Positions 9,299-17,447 of a DNA stretch of 64,000 bases are shown piece by piece. Below the pieces are notes generated by a model that made no database searches, was not told where the DNA came from, and saw only the letters and a program-made list of their open reading frames with translations. The stretch spans positions 124,001 through 188,000 of the forward strand of contig UNRJ01000007.1 in assembly GCA_900537125.1 (NCBI GenBank), written 5' to 3'. A program made the position numbers and the translations under genes. The first letter of the stretch is position 1. Each line of letters begins with the position of its first letter. This DNA comes from Rhodobacteraceae bacterium Alg238-R152 (GTDB taxonomy: Bacteria > Pseudomonadota > Alphaproteobacteria > Rhodobacterales > Rhodobacteraceae).

Positions 9299-10831
9299 AT
9301 GAAAGACATTCTGCAACAGCTGGAAGAGCGCCGTGAAGTTGCCCGTTTGGGTGGAGGCCAGCGCCGCATCGACAGTCAGCATAAAAAAGGCAAGCTGACC
9401 GCGCGGGAACGCATCGAGTTGCTTTTGGATGAGGACAGCTTTGAAGAGTTTGACATGTTCAAAACCCATCGCTGTACCGAGTTTGGCATGGAAGAGCAGC
9501 GGCCTGCGGGCGACGGTGTGATCACCGGTTGGGGCACGATCAATGGCCGTATGGTCTATGTATTCTCCCAAGACTTCACGGTGTTTGGCGGCTCTTTGTC
9601 AGAAACCCACGCGCAGAAGATCTGCAAAATTCAAGACATGGCGGTGCAGAATGGCGCGCCGATCATTGGCCTGAACGATTCCGGTGGCGCGCGTATTCAG
9701 GAAGGTGTCGACTCGCTGGCTGGCTACGCCGAAGTGTTCCAGCGCAACATCATGGCGTCCGGCGTGGTGCCGCAGATTTCCGTGATCATGGGGCCATGTG
9801 CCGGTGGCGCGGTGTATTCGCCTGCGATGACCGACTTCATCTTTATGGTGAAAGACACGTCTTATATGTTTGTGACCGGTCCCGACGTGGTGAAAACCGT
9901 GACCAATGAAGTTGTGACCGCGGAAGAGTTGGGTGGGGCGAGCACGCACACCAAGAAATCCTCGGTTGCGGATGGTGCGTTTGAGAATGACGTTGAAGCG
10001 CTCACGGAAGTGCGCCGTTTGGTGGACTTCCTGCCACTCAACAATCGCGAGAAGCCACCGGTGCGTCCGTTCTTTGATGAACCGGGGCGGGTCGAAGCCA
10101 GCCTTGATACACTGGTGCCGGAAAACCCAAACACCCCGTATGATATGAAAGAGCTGATCGCCAAAGTGGCGGACGAGGGCGATTTCTACGAAATCCAAGA
10201 AGACTACGCCAAGAACATCATCACCGGCTTTATCCGTCTAGAAGGGCAATCCGTGGGGGTTGTGGCCAACCAACCAACAGTGTTGGCTGGGTGCCTGGAC
10301 ATCGACAGCTCGCGCAAGGCGGCACGGTTTGTGCGGTTCTGTGATTGTTTTGAAATCCCAATCCTGACGCTGGTGGATGTGCCGGGCTTCCTGCCGGGGA
10401 CGTCTCAGGAATACGGCGGCGTGATCAAACACGGCGCAAAACTGTTGTTTGCCTATGGCGAAGCCACGGTTCCGAAAGTGACGGTGATCACGCGCAAAGC
10501 CTATGGTGGGGCCTATGATGTGATGGCATCCAAGCACCTGCGCGGTGATTTCAACTACGCCTGGCCAACGGCGGAGATCGCGGTGATGGGCGCAAAGGGC
10601 GCGACCGAGATTATTCACCGTGCCGACCTTGGCGATGCGGAGAAAATCGCAGCCCATGCGCAGGACTATGAGGACCGGTTTGCAACCCCGTTTGTAGCGG
10701 CAGAGCGTGGCTTCATCGACGAGGTGATCATGCCGCAGAGCACGCGCAAGCGGGTGAGCCGGGCGTTTGCGAGCCTGCGCAATAAGAAGCTCGAGAACCC
10801 GTGGAAAAAGCACGACAACATCCCGCTGTAG
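9299..10831 (+). CDS. pccB: Propionyl-CoA carboxylase, beta subunit (carboxyltransferase)
   Basis: A 510-residue carboxyltransferase, the standard length for this subunit. It transfers the carboxyl group from biotin on PccA to propionyl-CoA, giving methylmalonyl-CoA. Recognisable stretches are the acyl-CoA site region [18 protein letters not shown], the [14 protein letters not shown] oxyanion segment, and in the C-terminal half [17 protein letters not shown] and [16 protein letters not shown]. Start ATG 9299 has GAGGG upstream; the ORF track extension back to 9182 would run through the TTTGCAAA sites. It is separated from pccA by about 2.9 kb of small genes, a gene order I associate with Rhodobacterales. 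Confidence 0.96.
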   Translation: MKDILQQLEERREVARLGGGQRRIDSQHKKGKLTARERIELLLDEDSFEEFDMFKTHRCTEFGMEEQRPAGDGVITGWGTINGRMVYVFSQDFTVFGGSLSETHAQKICKIQDMAVQNGAPIIGLNDSGGARIQEGVDSLAGYAEVFQRNIMASGVVPQISVIMGPCAGGAVYSPAMTDFIFMVKDTSYMFVTGPDVVKTVTNEVVTAEELGGASTHTKKSSVADGAFENDVEALTEVRRLVDFLPLNNREKPPVRPFFDEPGRVEASLDTLVPENPNTPYDMKELIAKVADEGDFYEIQEDYAKNIITGFIRLEGQSVGVVANQPTVLAGCLDIDSSRKAARFVRFCDCFEIPILTLVDVPGFLPGTSQEYGGVIKHGAKLLFAYGEATVPKVTVITRKAYGGAYDVMASKHLRGDFNYAWPTAEIAVMGAKGATEIIHRADLGDAEKIAAHAQDYEDRFATPFVAAERGFIDEVIMPQSTRKRVSRAFASLRNKKLENPWKKHDNIPL

Positions 10832-10880
10832 TGCCCTATAGGTGGATTTACTAGCAATTCACTACAAGGAATAATTGAAG

Positions 10881-11306
10881 ATGCGTACCCTTACTATTGC
10901 CTCCCTCGTTTTGTTGACGTTGCCCTTGGCGGCGCAGGCGCAAGGCTGCCGTGGTGTCCAGTCACTTGATCTGGGCAGCGGGACACAGGCTTGTGTTGTG
11001 AAAATTGAAGAAGGCGCAATCACCACCACAAAAACGCGCGACGATCATGCCAGCACCCAAAAGCACAAGCGGGCACAGCCGATGGTTGGTGCGATCATGA
11101 CCGGCCCTGTGCCGTCCAAACGGGCCACGGTGAAAAAGCAAATGCTGGCAATGTGCAAAGCCACGCAAGCCAAAGTCAGCGCGCAGTTTGCCAGCCAAAA
11201 ATACAACCGCGTCATTCTGATCCAGGATTGGACCAAAGCGGGTGGCGATGTTCAGGCGGGGTTTTCGTCTGACACATGCAAAGGGTTTCGGTTCTTTGAC
11301 AGCTAA
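10881..11306 (+). CDS. Secreted hypothetical protein between pccB and pccA
   Basis: 141 residues with a clear signal peptide (MRTLTIASLVLLTLPLAAQAQ). The mature protein is small and basic with four cysteines (GCRGV, QACVV, AMCKA, DTCKG), suggesting two disulfides in the periplasm. No family recognised. Start ATG 10881 gives a clean signal peptide; a TTG at 10875 is in frame and closer to the AAGGA at 10866, so the exact start is not certain. It lies 49 bp after pccB and is followed by a hairpin at 11332-11351. Confidence 0.7.
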   Translation: MRTLTIASLVLLTLPLAAQAQGCRGVQSLDLGSGTQACVVKIEEGAITTTKTRDDHASTQKHKRAQPMVGAIMTGPVPSKRATVKKQMLAMCKATQAKVSAQFASQKYNRVILIQDWTKAGGDVQAGFSSDTCKGFRFFDS

Positions 11307-11331
11307 AGTGACATATCACGTTGCTTATGAG

Positions 11332-11351
11332 CCTGCCGCGTTAGCGGCAGG
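11332..11351 (+). terminator. GC-rich hairpin after 10881-11306 gene
   Basis: CCTGCCGC and GCGGCAGG form a perfect 8-bp stem with a GTTA loop. There is no T-run (TGCTTTG follows), so it may be an attenuating or mRNA-stabilising hairpin and not a full terminator. Confidence 0.45.
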
Positions 11352-11390
11352 TGCTTTGATGCAAACGGGTGTCAAAGAAGGCACGCTGTC

Positions 11391-11744
11391 ATGAGCCGGA
11401 GCCGCTGGCATATCCAACGTGAAGGCGATGCGCTGACCATGAGTCGGCGGTTGCCGGTGCGCTGGGACGTGGTAGCGGAGACGTCGCTGCCGGATGCGGG
11501 CTTGCTGCGCACAGCCCAGCAAGTGCGCCAGGACATGTGGCGGGCGTTGCAGGATTTGCGCGGCTTTGCGCCCACTGTTGAGGTGCGGCGAGAGGCAGGG
11601 CAGCTGCATGTGAAGGCCGGTGGGGCTGTGGACGGTGCGGTGGCTAAAACCCATGCCCAGGCCGTGATTGCGGAGATGCTGAGCTGTCCTGAGCGGCGCG
11701 CCCGCTGGCAGCGATTTGCGCAACACCGGAGGGCGTCGACATGA
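11391..11744 (+). CDS. Hypothetical protein, coupled to next gene
   Basis: A 117-residue arginine-rich protein without signal peptide or membrane segment. I do not recognise a family. Its stop TGA (11742-11744) overlaps the ATG of the following gene in an ATGA junction, which argues that the frame is genuine and that the two are translated together. It belongs to the run of small genes inserted between pccB and pccA. A soluble cytoplasmic location is expected. Confidence 0.6.
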   Translation: MSRSRWHIQREGDALTMSRRLPVRWDVVAETSLPDAGLLRTAQQVRQDMWRALQDLRGFAPTVEVRREAGQLHVKAGGAVDGAVAKTHAQAVIAEMLSCPERRARWQRFAQHRRAST

Positions 11745-12235
11745 AAATTATGACGCGACGTAAAGGCTTGGCGCAAAAAACTTTCGCCCAATGCACATTT
11801 TTTGCAGCTTTTACAAAAGAACTGTGCAAGCGTGCGACTCAACTTACGATATCCGCCGCGTTTGGAGGGGCCCTCTTGGGCGCGGCCACGGCCGGGGTTT
11901 TGGAGGAGACCCCGGTCGTGCCCTCAGGCAACGATCTCCATCTTCAGGAAATTCTGTATGAAACCCGCGTGGATGAGAGCCGCGTGGCGCGATTTCGCTA
12001 TGTCATGCCGCTGATCCGGCAGGGTGTGGAATTCCCCGATATTGAAGATGACTTCTTTCACCTGTGCATTGGCGTCGCGGTACCGTATCTCGCCATTCAG
12101 GATGAAACAGTCGATCAGGTGATCATATCCATGGCGGACAGAGAGACCACATTTGGCGAAACCACGCAGGTGGCAACGCAATTTTTTGAAGCATTCAGTG
12201 TGCAGGACGGCACCTGTATCTGGGAGGGCTTTTAA
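11741..12235 (+). CDS. Membrane-anchored or exported hypothetical protein (DUF6497-like?)
   Basis: 164 residues: a basic N-terminal stretch of about 33 residues, one hydrophobic segment (about 34-52, LTISAAFGGALLGAATAGVL), then an acidic globular domain beginning VPSGNDLHLQEILYE and ending CIWEGF, with two cysteines that could pair. This domain reminds me of small Rhodobacteraceae secreted proteins filed under DUF6497, but I cannot verify that. It overlaps the previous gene by 4 bp (ATGA). The long N-region before the hydrophobic segment is unusual for a signal peptide. Confidence 0.6.
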   Translation: MKIMTRRKGLAQKTFAQCTFFAAFTKELCKRATQLTISAAFGGALLGAATAGVLEETPVVPSGNDLHLQEILYETRVDESRVARFRYVMPLIRQGVEFPDIEDDFFHLCIGVAVPYLAIQDETVDQVIISMADRETTFGETTQVATQFFEAFSVQDGTCIWEGF

Positions 12236-12437
12236 TGACACCACTAGATATTGTTAACGCTACGGCCAACGAGCAAGACATTGCGACTTTGCGGTCACAG
12301 CAGATGAGCTTGGGCGCGTATCTGTATCTTTTTGCAGAGCATTTGCGTAATCTCCGCCCGTGCCCCCAACGTGGGGTATTGAGGCAGGCAGGGCAAATCC
12401 GCCCTGTTTGGACGTTAAACAATGAGTGGAGAACAAG

Positions 12438-12584
12438 ATGTCCAAGAGCATCAAGACATTCCTCGCGATCGGCCTCGTGGCCATCGTGGCAGCCTGTGGT
12501 CAAGACGAGCCGCTGGAAGAATATGTTGTGGTCGACCCAGAGCCGATCTCTTCTGAGCCAAGCTACACTGGCAAATACAAGTAA
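12438..12584 (+). CDS. 48-residue small lipoprotein
   Basis: A short frame missed by length cut-offs: MSKSIKTFLAIGLVAIVAAC is a textbook lipoprotein signal with lipobox VAAC and Cys20, followed by an acidic mature peptide (QDEPLEEYVVVDPEP) ending GKYK. A GGAGAAC ribosome site precedes ATG 12438. The overlapping 144-codon frame from 12235 in another phase shows no protein-like features and is rejected. Mature size is only 29 residues; function unknown. It is likely attached to a periplasm-facing membrane leaflet. Confidence 0.72.
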   Translation: MSKSIKTFLAIGLVAIVAACGQDEPLEEYVVVDPEPISSEPSYTGKYK

Positions 12585-12665
12585 GGCGCTACGCCTGACA
12601 GGCGGGCAGGCCATACGGCCTGTTCGCACCTCCGCGCCCCTCCCTTTGATCCGGGGAGTTGTGGC

Positions 12666-13022
12666 ATGATTAAGCATCGCGGGTTCCCCGGACGTCTACC
12701 GGGATCGGATTTCCAATTCACCATTCGTCGCGCCAACCCGAAAGGGGTGACGCCGATCACCGTCCGGGAACGGTTCAAAGACCGCAGGCCCGCCGACCGG
12801 CGCGCCGATGCGGGCTTTATGGCGGCGTTGTGGGAGTGCTTTGGCGACCAGCCGTTTGAGCGTGGCAATCTGGATGCTGGCCGGTTGAGCTGGCTTTTTG
12901 GCCGAGAAGTGGTGGCGGTCGAAGAAGATTTTGACCCTGAGGATTATGAAGCGCTTTTGGTCATCGATGAGGCTGTGGCCCGGAGCTCGTTCCCGGACGC
13001 ATTTGAGGATGATTGGGCATAA
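12666..13022 (+). CDS. Hypothetical protein in pcc locus
   Basis: A 118-residue soluble protein, basic in the first half (RERFKDRRPADRRADAG) and strongly acidic at the end (EEDFDPEDYEALLVIDEAVARSSFPDAFEDDWA). A GGGGAG ribosome site lies upstream of ATG 12666. I do not recognise a family; it belongs to the run of small genes between pccB and pccA. A hairpin with T-run at 13071-13094 probably ends its transcript. Confidence 0.65.
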   Translation: MIKHRGFPGRLPGSDFQFTIRRANPKGVTPITVRERFKDRRPADRRADAGFMAALWECFGDQPFERGNLDAGRLSWLFGREVVAVEEDFDPEDYEALLVIDEAVARSSFPDAFEDDWA

Positions 13023-13070
13023 TGTTGCCGATGCCACGACATAATGGGCGGCGCGTCGCCCAAAGCGGAG

Positions 13071-13094
13071 CAGAGGCAAAAATGCCTCTGTTTT
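13071..13094 (+). terminator. Intrinsic terminator
   Basis: CAGAGGC and GCCTCTG form a 7-bp stem around AAAAAT, followed by TTTT. It is 48 bp after the stop of the 12666-13022 gene. Confidence 0.65.
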
Positions 13095-13185
13095 CCGAAG
13101 CTTGTCGTGGCACTGTCGTTCTCATGGAGCCGCGCCCTGATCCGCGCGGTTCTTGTAACAGTGTATTCCGTTACCCTTCCCCTTT

Positions 13186-13226
13186 CGGGTGGTCCTGCGG
13201 TGTCCCTACAGGATCACCCGTTTTTT
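13186..13226 (+). terminator. Strong intrinsic terminator with no obvious gene before it
   Basis: CGGGTGGTCCTG (13186-13197) pairs with CAGGATCACCCG (13209-13220), a 12-bp stem with one G-U, 11-nt loop, then TTTTTT. The nearest upstream gene already has its own terminator, so this one may serve a small RNA. Confidence 0.7.
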
Positions 13227-13335
13227 CCAAGGCGCTTGCGCTGGTGGTCAAAACGGGTGAAATTACGGGCACAATAGCAGCACAGGTGGGCAGAAGATCC
13301 GCTCGTGGCTCGAACGAGGAAAAAGGCACAGGCAT

Positions 13336-13536
13336 ATGCGTATCACAGCAGCAATTTCTATTTTCGCACTCATCGGACTGTCGGCTTGTGGCCGCACCAT
13401 GGGGGAGCAAGCGCTTATCGGCGCCGGGGCGGGCACCGTGGCGGCAGCAGCCGTTGGCGGCAGCTTGGCAGCCGGTGCGGTTGTCGGCGGCGCGGCCAAC
13501 GCGATCTATTGTCAAGAATTCGCCACCAGCTGCTGA
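13336..13536 (+). CDS. Small glycine-zipper lipoprotein
   Basis: 66 residues: signal with lipobox LSAC (Cys18), then an alanine/glycine-rich stretch (ALIGAGAGTVAAAAVGGSLAAGAVVGG would be a glycine zipper; only the first part is quoted here as GAGAGTVAAAAVGG) and two C-terminal cysteines in NAIYCQEFATSC. A GAGGAAAAAGG ribosome site precedes ATG 13336. Glycine-zipper lipoproteins insert in or coat the outer membrane; no specific role is known here. Third exported small protein of the pccB-pccA interval. Confidence 0.75.
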   Translation: MRITAAISIFALIGLSACGRTMGEQALIGAGAGTVAAAAVGGSLAAGAVVGGAANAIYCQEFATSC

Positions 13537-13602
13537 GCGCGCACGCGCGCCGCAGAGGGGCCTGAATTGCCCGGCTGAGTTTCAGTCGGTTCCGAATCTA
13601 AA

Positions 13603-13638
13603 GCCATCGACGTGCGCGAGCGCGGCGGTGGCTTTTTT
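13603..13638 (+). terminator. Terminator before pccA
   Basis: GCCATCG and CGGTGGC form the base of a stem with a further GCGC/GCGC pairing inside, followed by TTTTTT at 13633-13638. It implies pccA has its own promoter or depends on read-through. Confidence 0.65.
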
Positions 13639-13691
13639 GTTGCCTATGCAAGCGGCGGAAGCCGCGCGCGATGACCAAGAAGGACGATAAG

Positions 13692-15722
13692 ATGTTCGAC
13701 AAGATTCTGATTGCCAACCGAGGTGAAATTGCCTGCCGTGTGATCAAGTCTGCCCAGAAGATGGGTATCAAGACTGTGGCGATTTATTCCGATGCTGACA
13801 AACAGGCGCTGCATGTGCAGATGGCCGACGAAGCCATTCACATTGGGCCACCGCCTGCGAACCAATCTTACATCGTCATCGACAAAGTGATGGATGCCAT
13901 CAAACAGTCCGGCGCACAGGCGGTGCATCCGGGGTATGGCTTCCTGTCAGAAAACGCCAAATTTGCCGAGGCGCTTGAAGCGGCTGGTGTGGCGTTTGTC
14001 GGCCCACCAAAAGGTGCCATTGAGAGCATGGGGGATAAAATCACCTCCAAGAAAATCGCACAGGAGGCCAACGTCTCCACCGTGCCGGGCTATATGGGGC
14101 TGATCGAAGACGCGGATGAGGCTGTGAAGATCTCCAATGAGGTTGGCTATCCTGTGATGCTGAAAGCCTCCGCAGGTGGCGGCGGCAAAGGCATGCGGAT
14201 TGCGTGGAATGACCAAGAAGCCCGCGAAGGCTTCCAATCCTCCAAAAACGAAGCGGCCAACAGCTTTGGCGATGATCGTATCTTCATTGAGAAGTTTGTG
14301 ACCCAGCCGCGCCATATTGAAATTCAGGTGCTATGTGATGCCCATGGCAACGGTGTGTATCTGGGCGAGCGCGAGTGTTCGATCCAACGTCGCCAGCAGA
14401 AAGTGGTGGAAGAAGCGCCAAGCCCGTTCCTGGATGAAGCCACGCGTAAAGCGATGGGCGAGCAGTCTGTCGCGCTGGCGAAAGCGGTGGGCTACGCCTC
14501 TGCCGGGACCGTGGAATTCATCGTCGACGGCGACAAGAACTTCTACTTCCTGGAGATGAACACCCGTTTGCAGGTGGAACACCCTGTGACAGAGCTGATC
14601 ACCGGTGTGGACCTTGTGGAGCAAATGATCCGCGTGGCCAATGGTGAGCCGCTGAGCATCACGCAGGATGACGTGAAGCTGCAGGGCTGGGCGATTGAGA
14701 ACCGTCTCTATGCGGAAGACCCTTACCGGAACTTCTTGCCGTCAATTGGCCGCCTGACACGCTACCGTCCACCTGCGGAGACCAAGGCGTATGCACCGGG
14801 CACTGCGCCTGGGGATGCCGGCGACGTGGTCGTGCGCAACGACACCGGCGTCTATGAGGGCGGCGAGATCAGCATGTACTACGATCCGATGATCGCCAAA
14901 CTCTGCACATGGGCGCCAACCCGTGACAAAGCCATCGAGGCGATGCGGGTGGCGCTGGACAGCTTTGAGGTCGAAGGTATTGGCCACAACCTGCCGTTCC
15001 TGAGTGCGGTGATGGATCATCCGATCTTCATCAAAGGGGACATGACCACGGCGTTTATTGAAGAACAATATCCTGAGGGGTTTGAGGGTGTTGTGCTGCC
15101 GGAAGACCAGCTGAAGCGCGTGGCGGCAGCTGCGGCGGCGATGTATCGTGTGACGGAAATCCGGCGTACCCGCGTGTCGGGTCGTATGGACAACCACGAG
15201 CGCCGCGTTGGCAAGAAGTGGGTTGTGTCCGCGCAGGATCAGGATTTTGCCGTGAAGGTGAAGGCTGACAAGAAAGGCTCCACCATCAAGTTTGAAGACG
15301 GCAGCAAGCTGCGCGTGTCGTCCAACTGGACACCTGGGGATCAACTGGCAACTTTGAAAGTTGGCGGTGAGAAGCTGGTCCTGAAAGTCGGCAAAGTGCC
15401 CGGTGGCTTCCGTCTGCGCACCCGTGGCGCGGATATGACTGTACATGTGCGCACGCCACGTCAGGCGGAGCTGGCCATGTTGATGCCGGAGAAGATTGCG
15501 CCGGACACCTCCAAGCTGTTGCTGTGCCCGATGCCGGGGCTGATCGTGAAGGTCGACGTGGCAGTGGGTGATGAGGTGCAGGAAGGTCAGGCGCTGTGCA
15601 CCGTGGAAGCCATGAAGATGGAAAACATTCTGCGGGCGGAGAAAACCACCGTGGTCACCAAGATCAACGCGGCGGCTGGCGACAGCCTCGCGGTGGACGA
15701 TGTGATCATGGAGTTTGAATAA
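13692..15722 (+). CDS. pccA: Propionyl-CoA carboxylase, alpha subunit (biotin carboxylase + BCCP)
   Basis: A 676-residue protein with biotin carboxylase in the first ~450 residues (ANRGEIACRV start, ATP-grasp glycine loop ASAGGGGKGMRIA, EMNTRLQVEHPVTE), the BT linker domain that contacts PccB, and a C-terminal biotin carboxyl carrier with EAMKMEN, biotinylated Lys642. Together with PccB it makes methylmalonyl-CoA from propionyl-CoA, bicarbonate and ATP. Start ATG 13692 has AAGGACG upstream; an in-frame ATG at 13671 would add seven charged residues and lacks a good ribosome site. The sequence is very close to the roseobacter PCC alpha of known structure as I remember it. Confidence 0.96.
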   Translation: MFDKILIANRGEIACRVIKSAQKMGIKTVAIYSDADKQALHVQMADEAIHIGPPPANQSYIVIDKVMDAIKQSGAQAVHPGYGFLSENAKFAEALEAAGVAFVGPPKGAIESMGDKITSKKIAQEANVSTVPGYMGLIEDADEAVKISNEVGYPVMLKASAGGGGKGMRIAWNDQEAREGFQSSKNEAANSFGDDRIFIEKFVTQPRHIEIQVLCDAHGNGVYLGERECSIQRRQQKVVEEAPSPFLDEATRKAMGEQSVALAKAVGYASAGTVEFIVDGDKNFYFLEMNTRLQVEHPVTELITGVDLVEQMIRVANGEPLSITQDDVKLQGWAIENRLYAEDPYRNFLPSIGRLTRYRPPAETKAYAPGTAPGDAGDVVVRNDTGVYEGGEISMYYDPMIAKLCTWAPTRDKAIEAMRVALDSFEVEGIGHNLPFLSAVMDHPIFIKGDMTTAFIEEQYPEGFEGVVLPEDQLKRVAAAAAAMYRVTEIRRTRVSGRMDNHERRVGKKWVVSAQDQDFAVKVKADKKGSTIKFEDGSKLRVSSNWTPGDQLATLKVGGEKLVLKVGKVPGGFRLRTRGADMTVHVRTPRQAELAMLMPEKIAPDTSKLLLCPMPGLIVKVDVAVGDEVQEGQALCTVEAMKMENILRAEKTTVVTKINAAAGDSLAVDDVIMEFE

Positions 15723-15738
15723 CGCCTGACACGTAATC

Positions 15739-15786
15739 GCCCGGCCGTTGGCCGGGCAGCCCCCGACCTCCCGAATGGGCGGGGGC
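15739..15786 (+). terminator. Two tandem GC hairpins after pccA
   Basis: GCCCGGCC-GTT-GGCCGGGC (15739-15757) is a perfect 8-bp stem, followed by GCCCCCG (15759-15765) pairing with CGGGGGC (15780-15786). No T-run follows, so this is terminator-like but possibly Rho-assisted or an RNA-stability element. Confidence 0.5.
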
Positions 15787-15832
15787 ATTCCTCCCACCCG
15801 CGGCCGTGGGCTGCCTCGAATTGGTATTTGCC

Positions 15833-16747
15833 ATGCCTGATAGCAAGCTAGCCATCTCCCGAACGACAAACATCGGCCCGTTTGAGGTTGGTCGCTTGGC
15901 TTATGGCTGTTGGCGGTTTTCCGGCAGCACGGTTGCGGATGCGACGGCGAAGATCGAGGCGGCTTTGGAGATTGGCGCCAATCTGGTCGACACGGCGGCG
16001 ATCTATGGTTTTGGCGCAGAAGGGTTTGGCGGAGCTGAGGCGGTTTTGGGTGAGGTTTATGCCGCCCAGAAGGGATTGCGGGATAAAACTATTCTGGTCA
16101 CCAAAGGCGGTATTCATCCGCCGGTGCCGTATGACAGCCGCGCGTCCAACCTGATCGCAAGTTGCGAGGGGTCGCTCGCGCGGCTCAAAACCGATGTGAT
16201 CGACGTGTTCCTGATCCATCGGCCGGACCTTTTGGCCTCTTATGACGAGGTGGCGGACGCGTTGACGCAGTTGCGGGCGGCGGGGAAGATCAAAGAAGCA
16301 GGTGTGAGCAACTTTAGCCACACACAAATCCGGGCGTTGCAAAGCAAGTTGGATTTCCCGCTGCTGGCCAACCAACCGGAGTTCTCGCCTCTGGCCATCG
16401 CGCCGTTGGAAGACGGCACCTTGGATATCGCGCAGGAGCTGAACCTTGCCATTATGGCATGGTCGCCGCTGGGAGGCGGGCGTTTGACCGCAACACACCA
16501 GCCGGAAGCGGGCACGCAGGAAGCGCGAGTGTTGTCTGTGCTCGACAGCATTGCCACGCGGGAAGGCGTGGGCGTGGACCACGTGGCGCTGGCTTGGGTG
16601 TTGGCACATCCGGCAGTGAGCATGGCGTTGATTGGCACGCAGAATGTGAACCGGATCAAAGACAGTGCCAAAGCCTATGATGTGACGTTGAGCCGTCAGG
16701 ACTGGTATGACGTTTTGGTGGCAGCGCGTGGGGTGACGATGCCGTGA
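15833..16747 (+). CDS. Aldo/keto reductase
   Basis: A 304-residue (beta/alpha)8 NADPH-dependent oxidoreductase. The catalytic tetrad is visible: Asp in LVDTAAIYG, Tyr in the same motif, Lys in LVTKGG and His in FLIHRPD; the cofactor-binding GVSNF and the late MALIGTQNVNRIKDS segments are also present. It resembles the YdhF-like oxidoreductase branch. Start ATG 15833 is chosen because the earlier in-frame GTG at 15806 has no ribosome site, though neither has a strong one. It follows pccA by 110 bp; link to propionate metabolism is positional only. Confidence 0.85.
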   Translation: MPDSKLAISRTTNIGPFEVGRLAYGCWRFSGSTVADATAKIEAALEIGANLVDTAAIYGFGAEGFGGAEAVLGEVYAAQKGLRDKTILVTKGGIHPPVPYDSRASNLIASCEGSLARLKTDVIDVFLIHRPDLLASYDEVADALTQLRAAGKIKEAGVSNFSHTQIRALQSKLDFPLLANQPEFSPLAIAPLEDGTLDIAQELNLAIMAWSPLGGGRLTATHQPEAGTQEARVLSVLDSIATREGVGVDHVALAWVLAHPAVSMALIGTQNVNRIKDSAKAYDVTLSRQDWYDVLVAARGVTMP

Positions 16748-16784
16748 CCTTACACGGGCCACATATCCCGGTTTGCGCCGTTGC

Positions 16785-17270
16785 CTATGGTTGGCGGCGG
16801 TCGCGGATTTCCTGCTGGCGCAGCGGGTTTTTGTCGATGGAGGCCGAAATCTCGCGCACCGTCCAAGGCTCGGGTTTGCGCAGATATACAATGCCGTCTT
16901 TGCCCACCAAGGCCATCATAAATCCCCGCGGGCGCAGCCGTTTGCGCAGCGCGGATTTGGCCGCTGGATCGGTGTCAGTAAACACCACCACATCGCGTTC
17001 AATTAGCTCTTCGGGGAACTCTTCGAGCAGCTCGATTTGTTTGATGTATCGCGGGTCGCGCTCGGTGTCGGCAAAGACCACAAATACCCGGTTGAGCCAG
17101 AGATATTCTTCCAGATCGGCATTCAGGCCAGATTGTATTAATTCTGGTGCATTTTCTGCCACTGTTTCGACAGCAGTAGGGGCATCATTTTCGGCGGTTT
17201 CTGTGCCTTGTGCGGCGGCGCCGGAGGCGGCCAGAAAACCTGTCAGAACAAAGGCTAAGCGGTGTGTCAT
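16785..17270 (-). CDS. Secreted DUF4174 protein
   Basis: 161 residues with a signal peptide (MTHRLAFVLTGFLAASGAAAQ) and a C-terminal DUF4174 domain: LNRVFVVFADTERDPRYIKQ, then DVVVFTDTDP and GFMMALVGKDGIVYLRK. The domain has a thioredoxin-like layout without catalytic cysteines. Start at 17270 has an ideal AGGAGAG upstream; an ORF start at 17312 would break the signal peptide. Convergent with the aldo/keto reductase. Function unknown; periplasmic location expected. Confidence 0.8.
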   Translation of the reverse strand: MTHRLAFVLTGFLAASGAAAQGTETAENDAPTAVETVAENAPELIQSGLNADLEEYLWLNRVFVVFADTERDPRYIKQIELLEEFPEELIERDVVVFTDTDPAAKSALRKRLRPRGFMMALVGKDGIVYLRKPEPWTVREISASIDKNPLRQQEIRDRRQP

Positions 17271-17447
17271 CGTCTCTCCTGTTCTGACCAATATAGGGGG
17301 TGTTTCAAGCAATACGAACCCCTTTGATAAAGTCGGTCAAATTTTAACGCCGGTTAACAGCATTTCCATGGGTGATGCGGCATGATGGTGGCCCTTGTAT
17401 ATCCGGCCAACCCTGAGGGTATGGCCCTCAAAAAGGTGCGCAAAGCC

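Larger units (their letters stand above)
13023..13335. other. 313-bp intergenic stretch with two terminators
   Basis: No convincing protein gene. Long frames on both strands here (for example plus 13013-13690 and minus 13171-13515) have biased composition and run across terminators. The stretch holds two separate hairpin/T-run terminators (13071-13094 and 13186-13226) about 115 bp apart, which leaves room for a short independent transcript between them. Confidence 0.5.

Noticed and set aside
12235-12669. 144-codon plus-strand frame starting in the TAATG after the 11741-12235 gene
   Set aside because: It overlaps the well-supported 48-residue lipoprotein in another phase, has no conserved-looking segments and becomes Arg/Ser/Trp-rich as shadow frames do.
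13013-13690. 225-codon frame covering the gap before pccA
   Set aside because: It runs through two terminators and the glycine-zipper lipoprotein gene in another phase; composition is not protein-like.
14742-15869. 375-codon minus-strand frame antisense to pccA, and similar long antisense frames over mcmA, cheA, holB and bkd genes
   Set aside because: These are shadows caused by GC-rich codon use; they are His/Arg-rich and have no start context.
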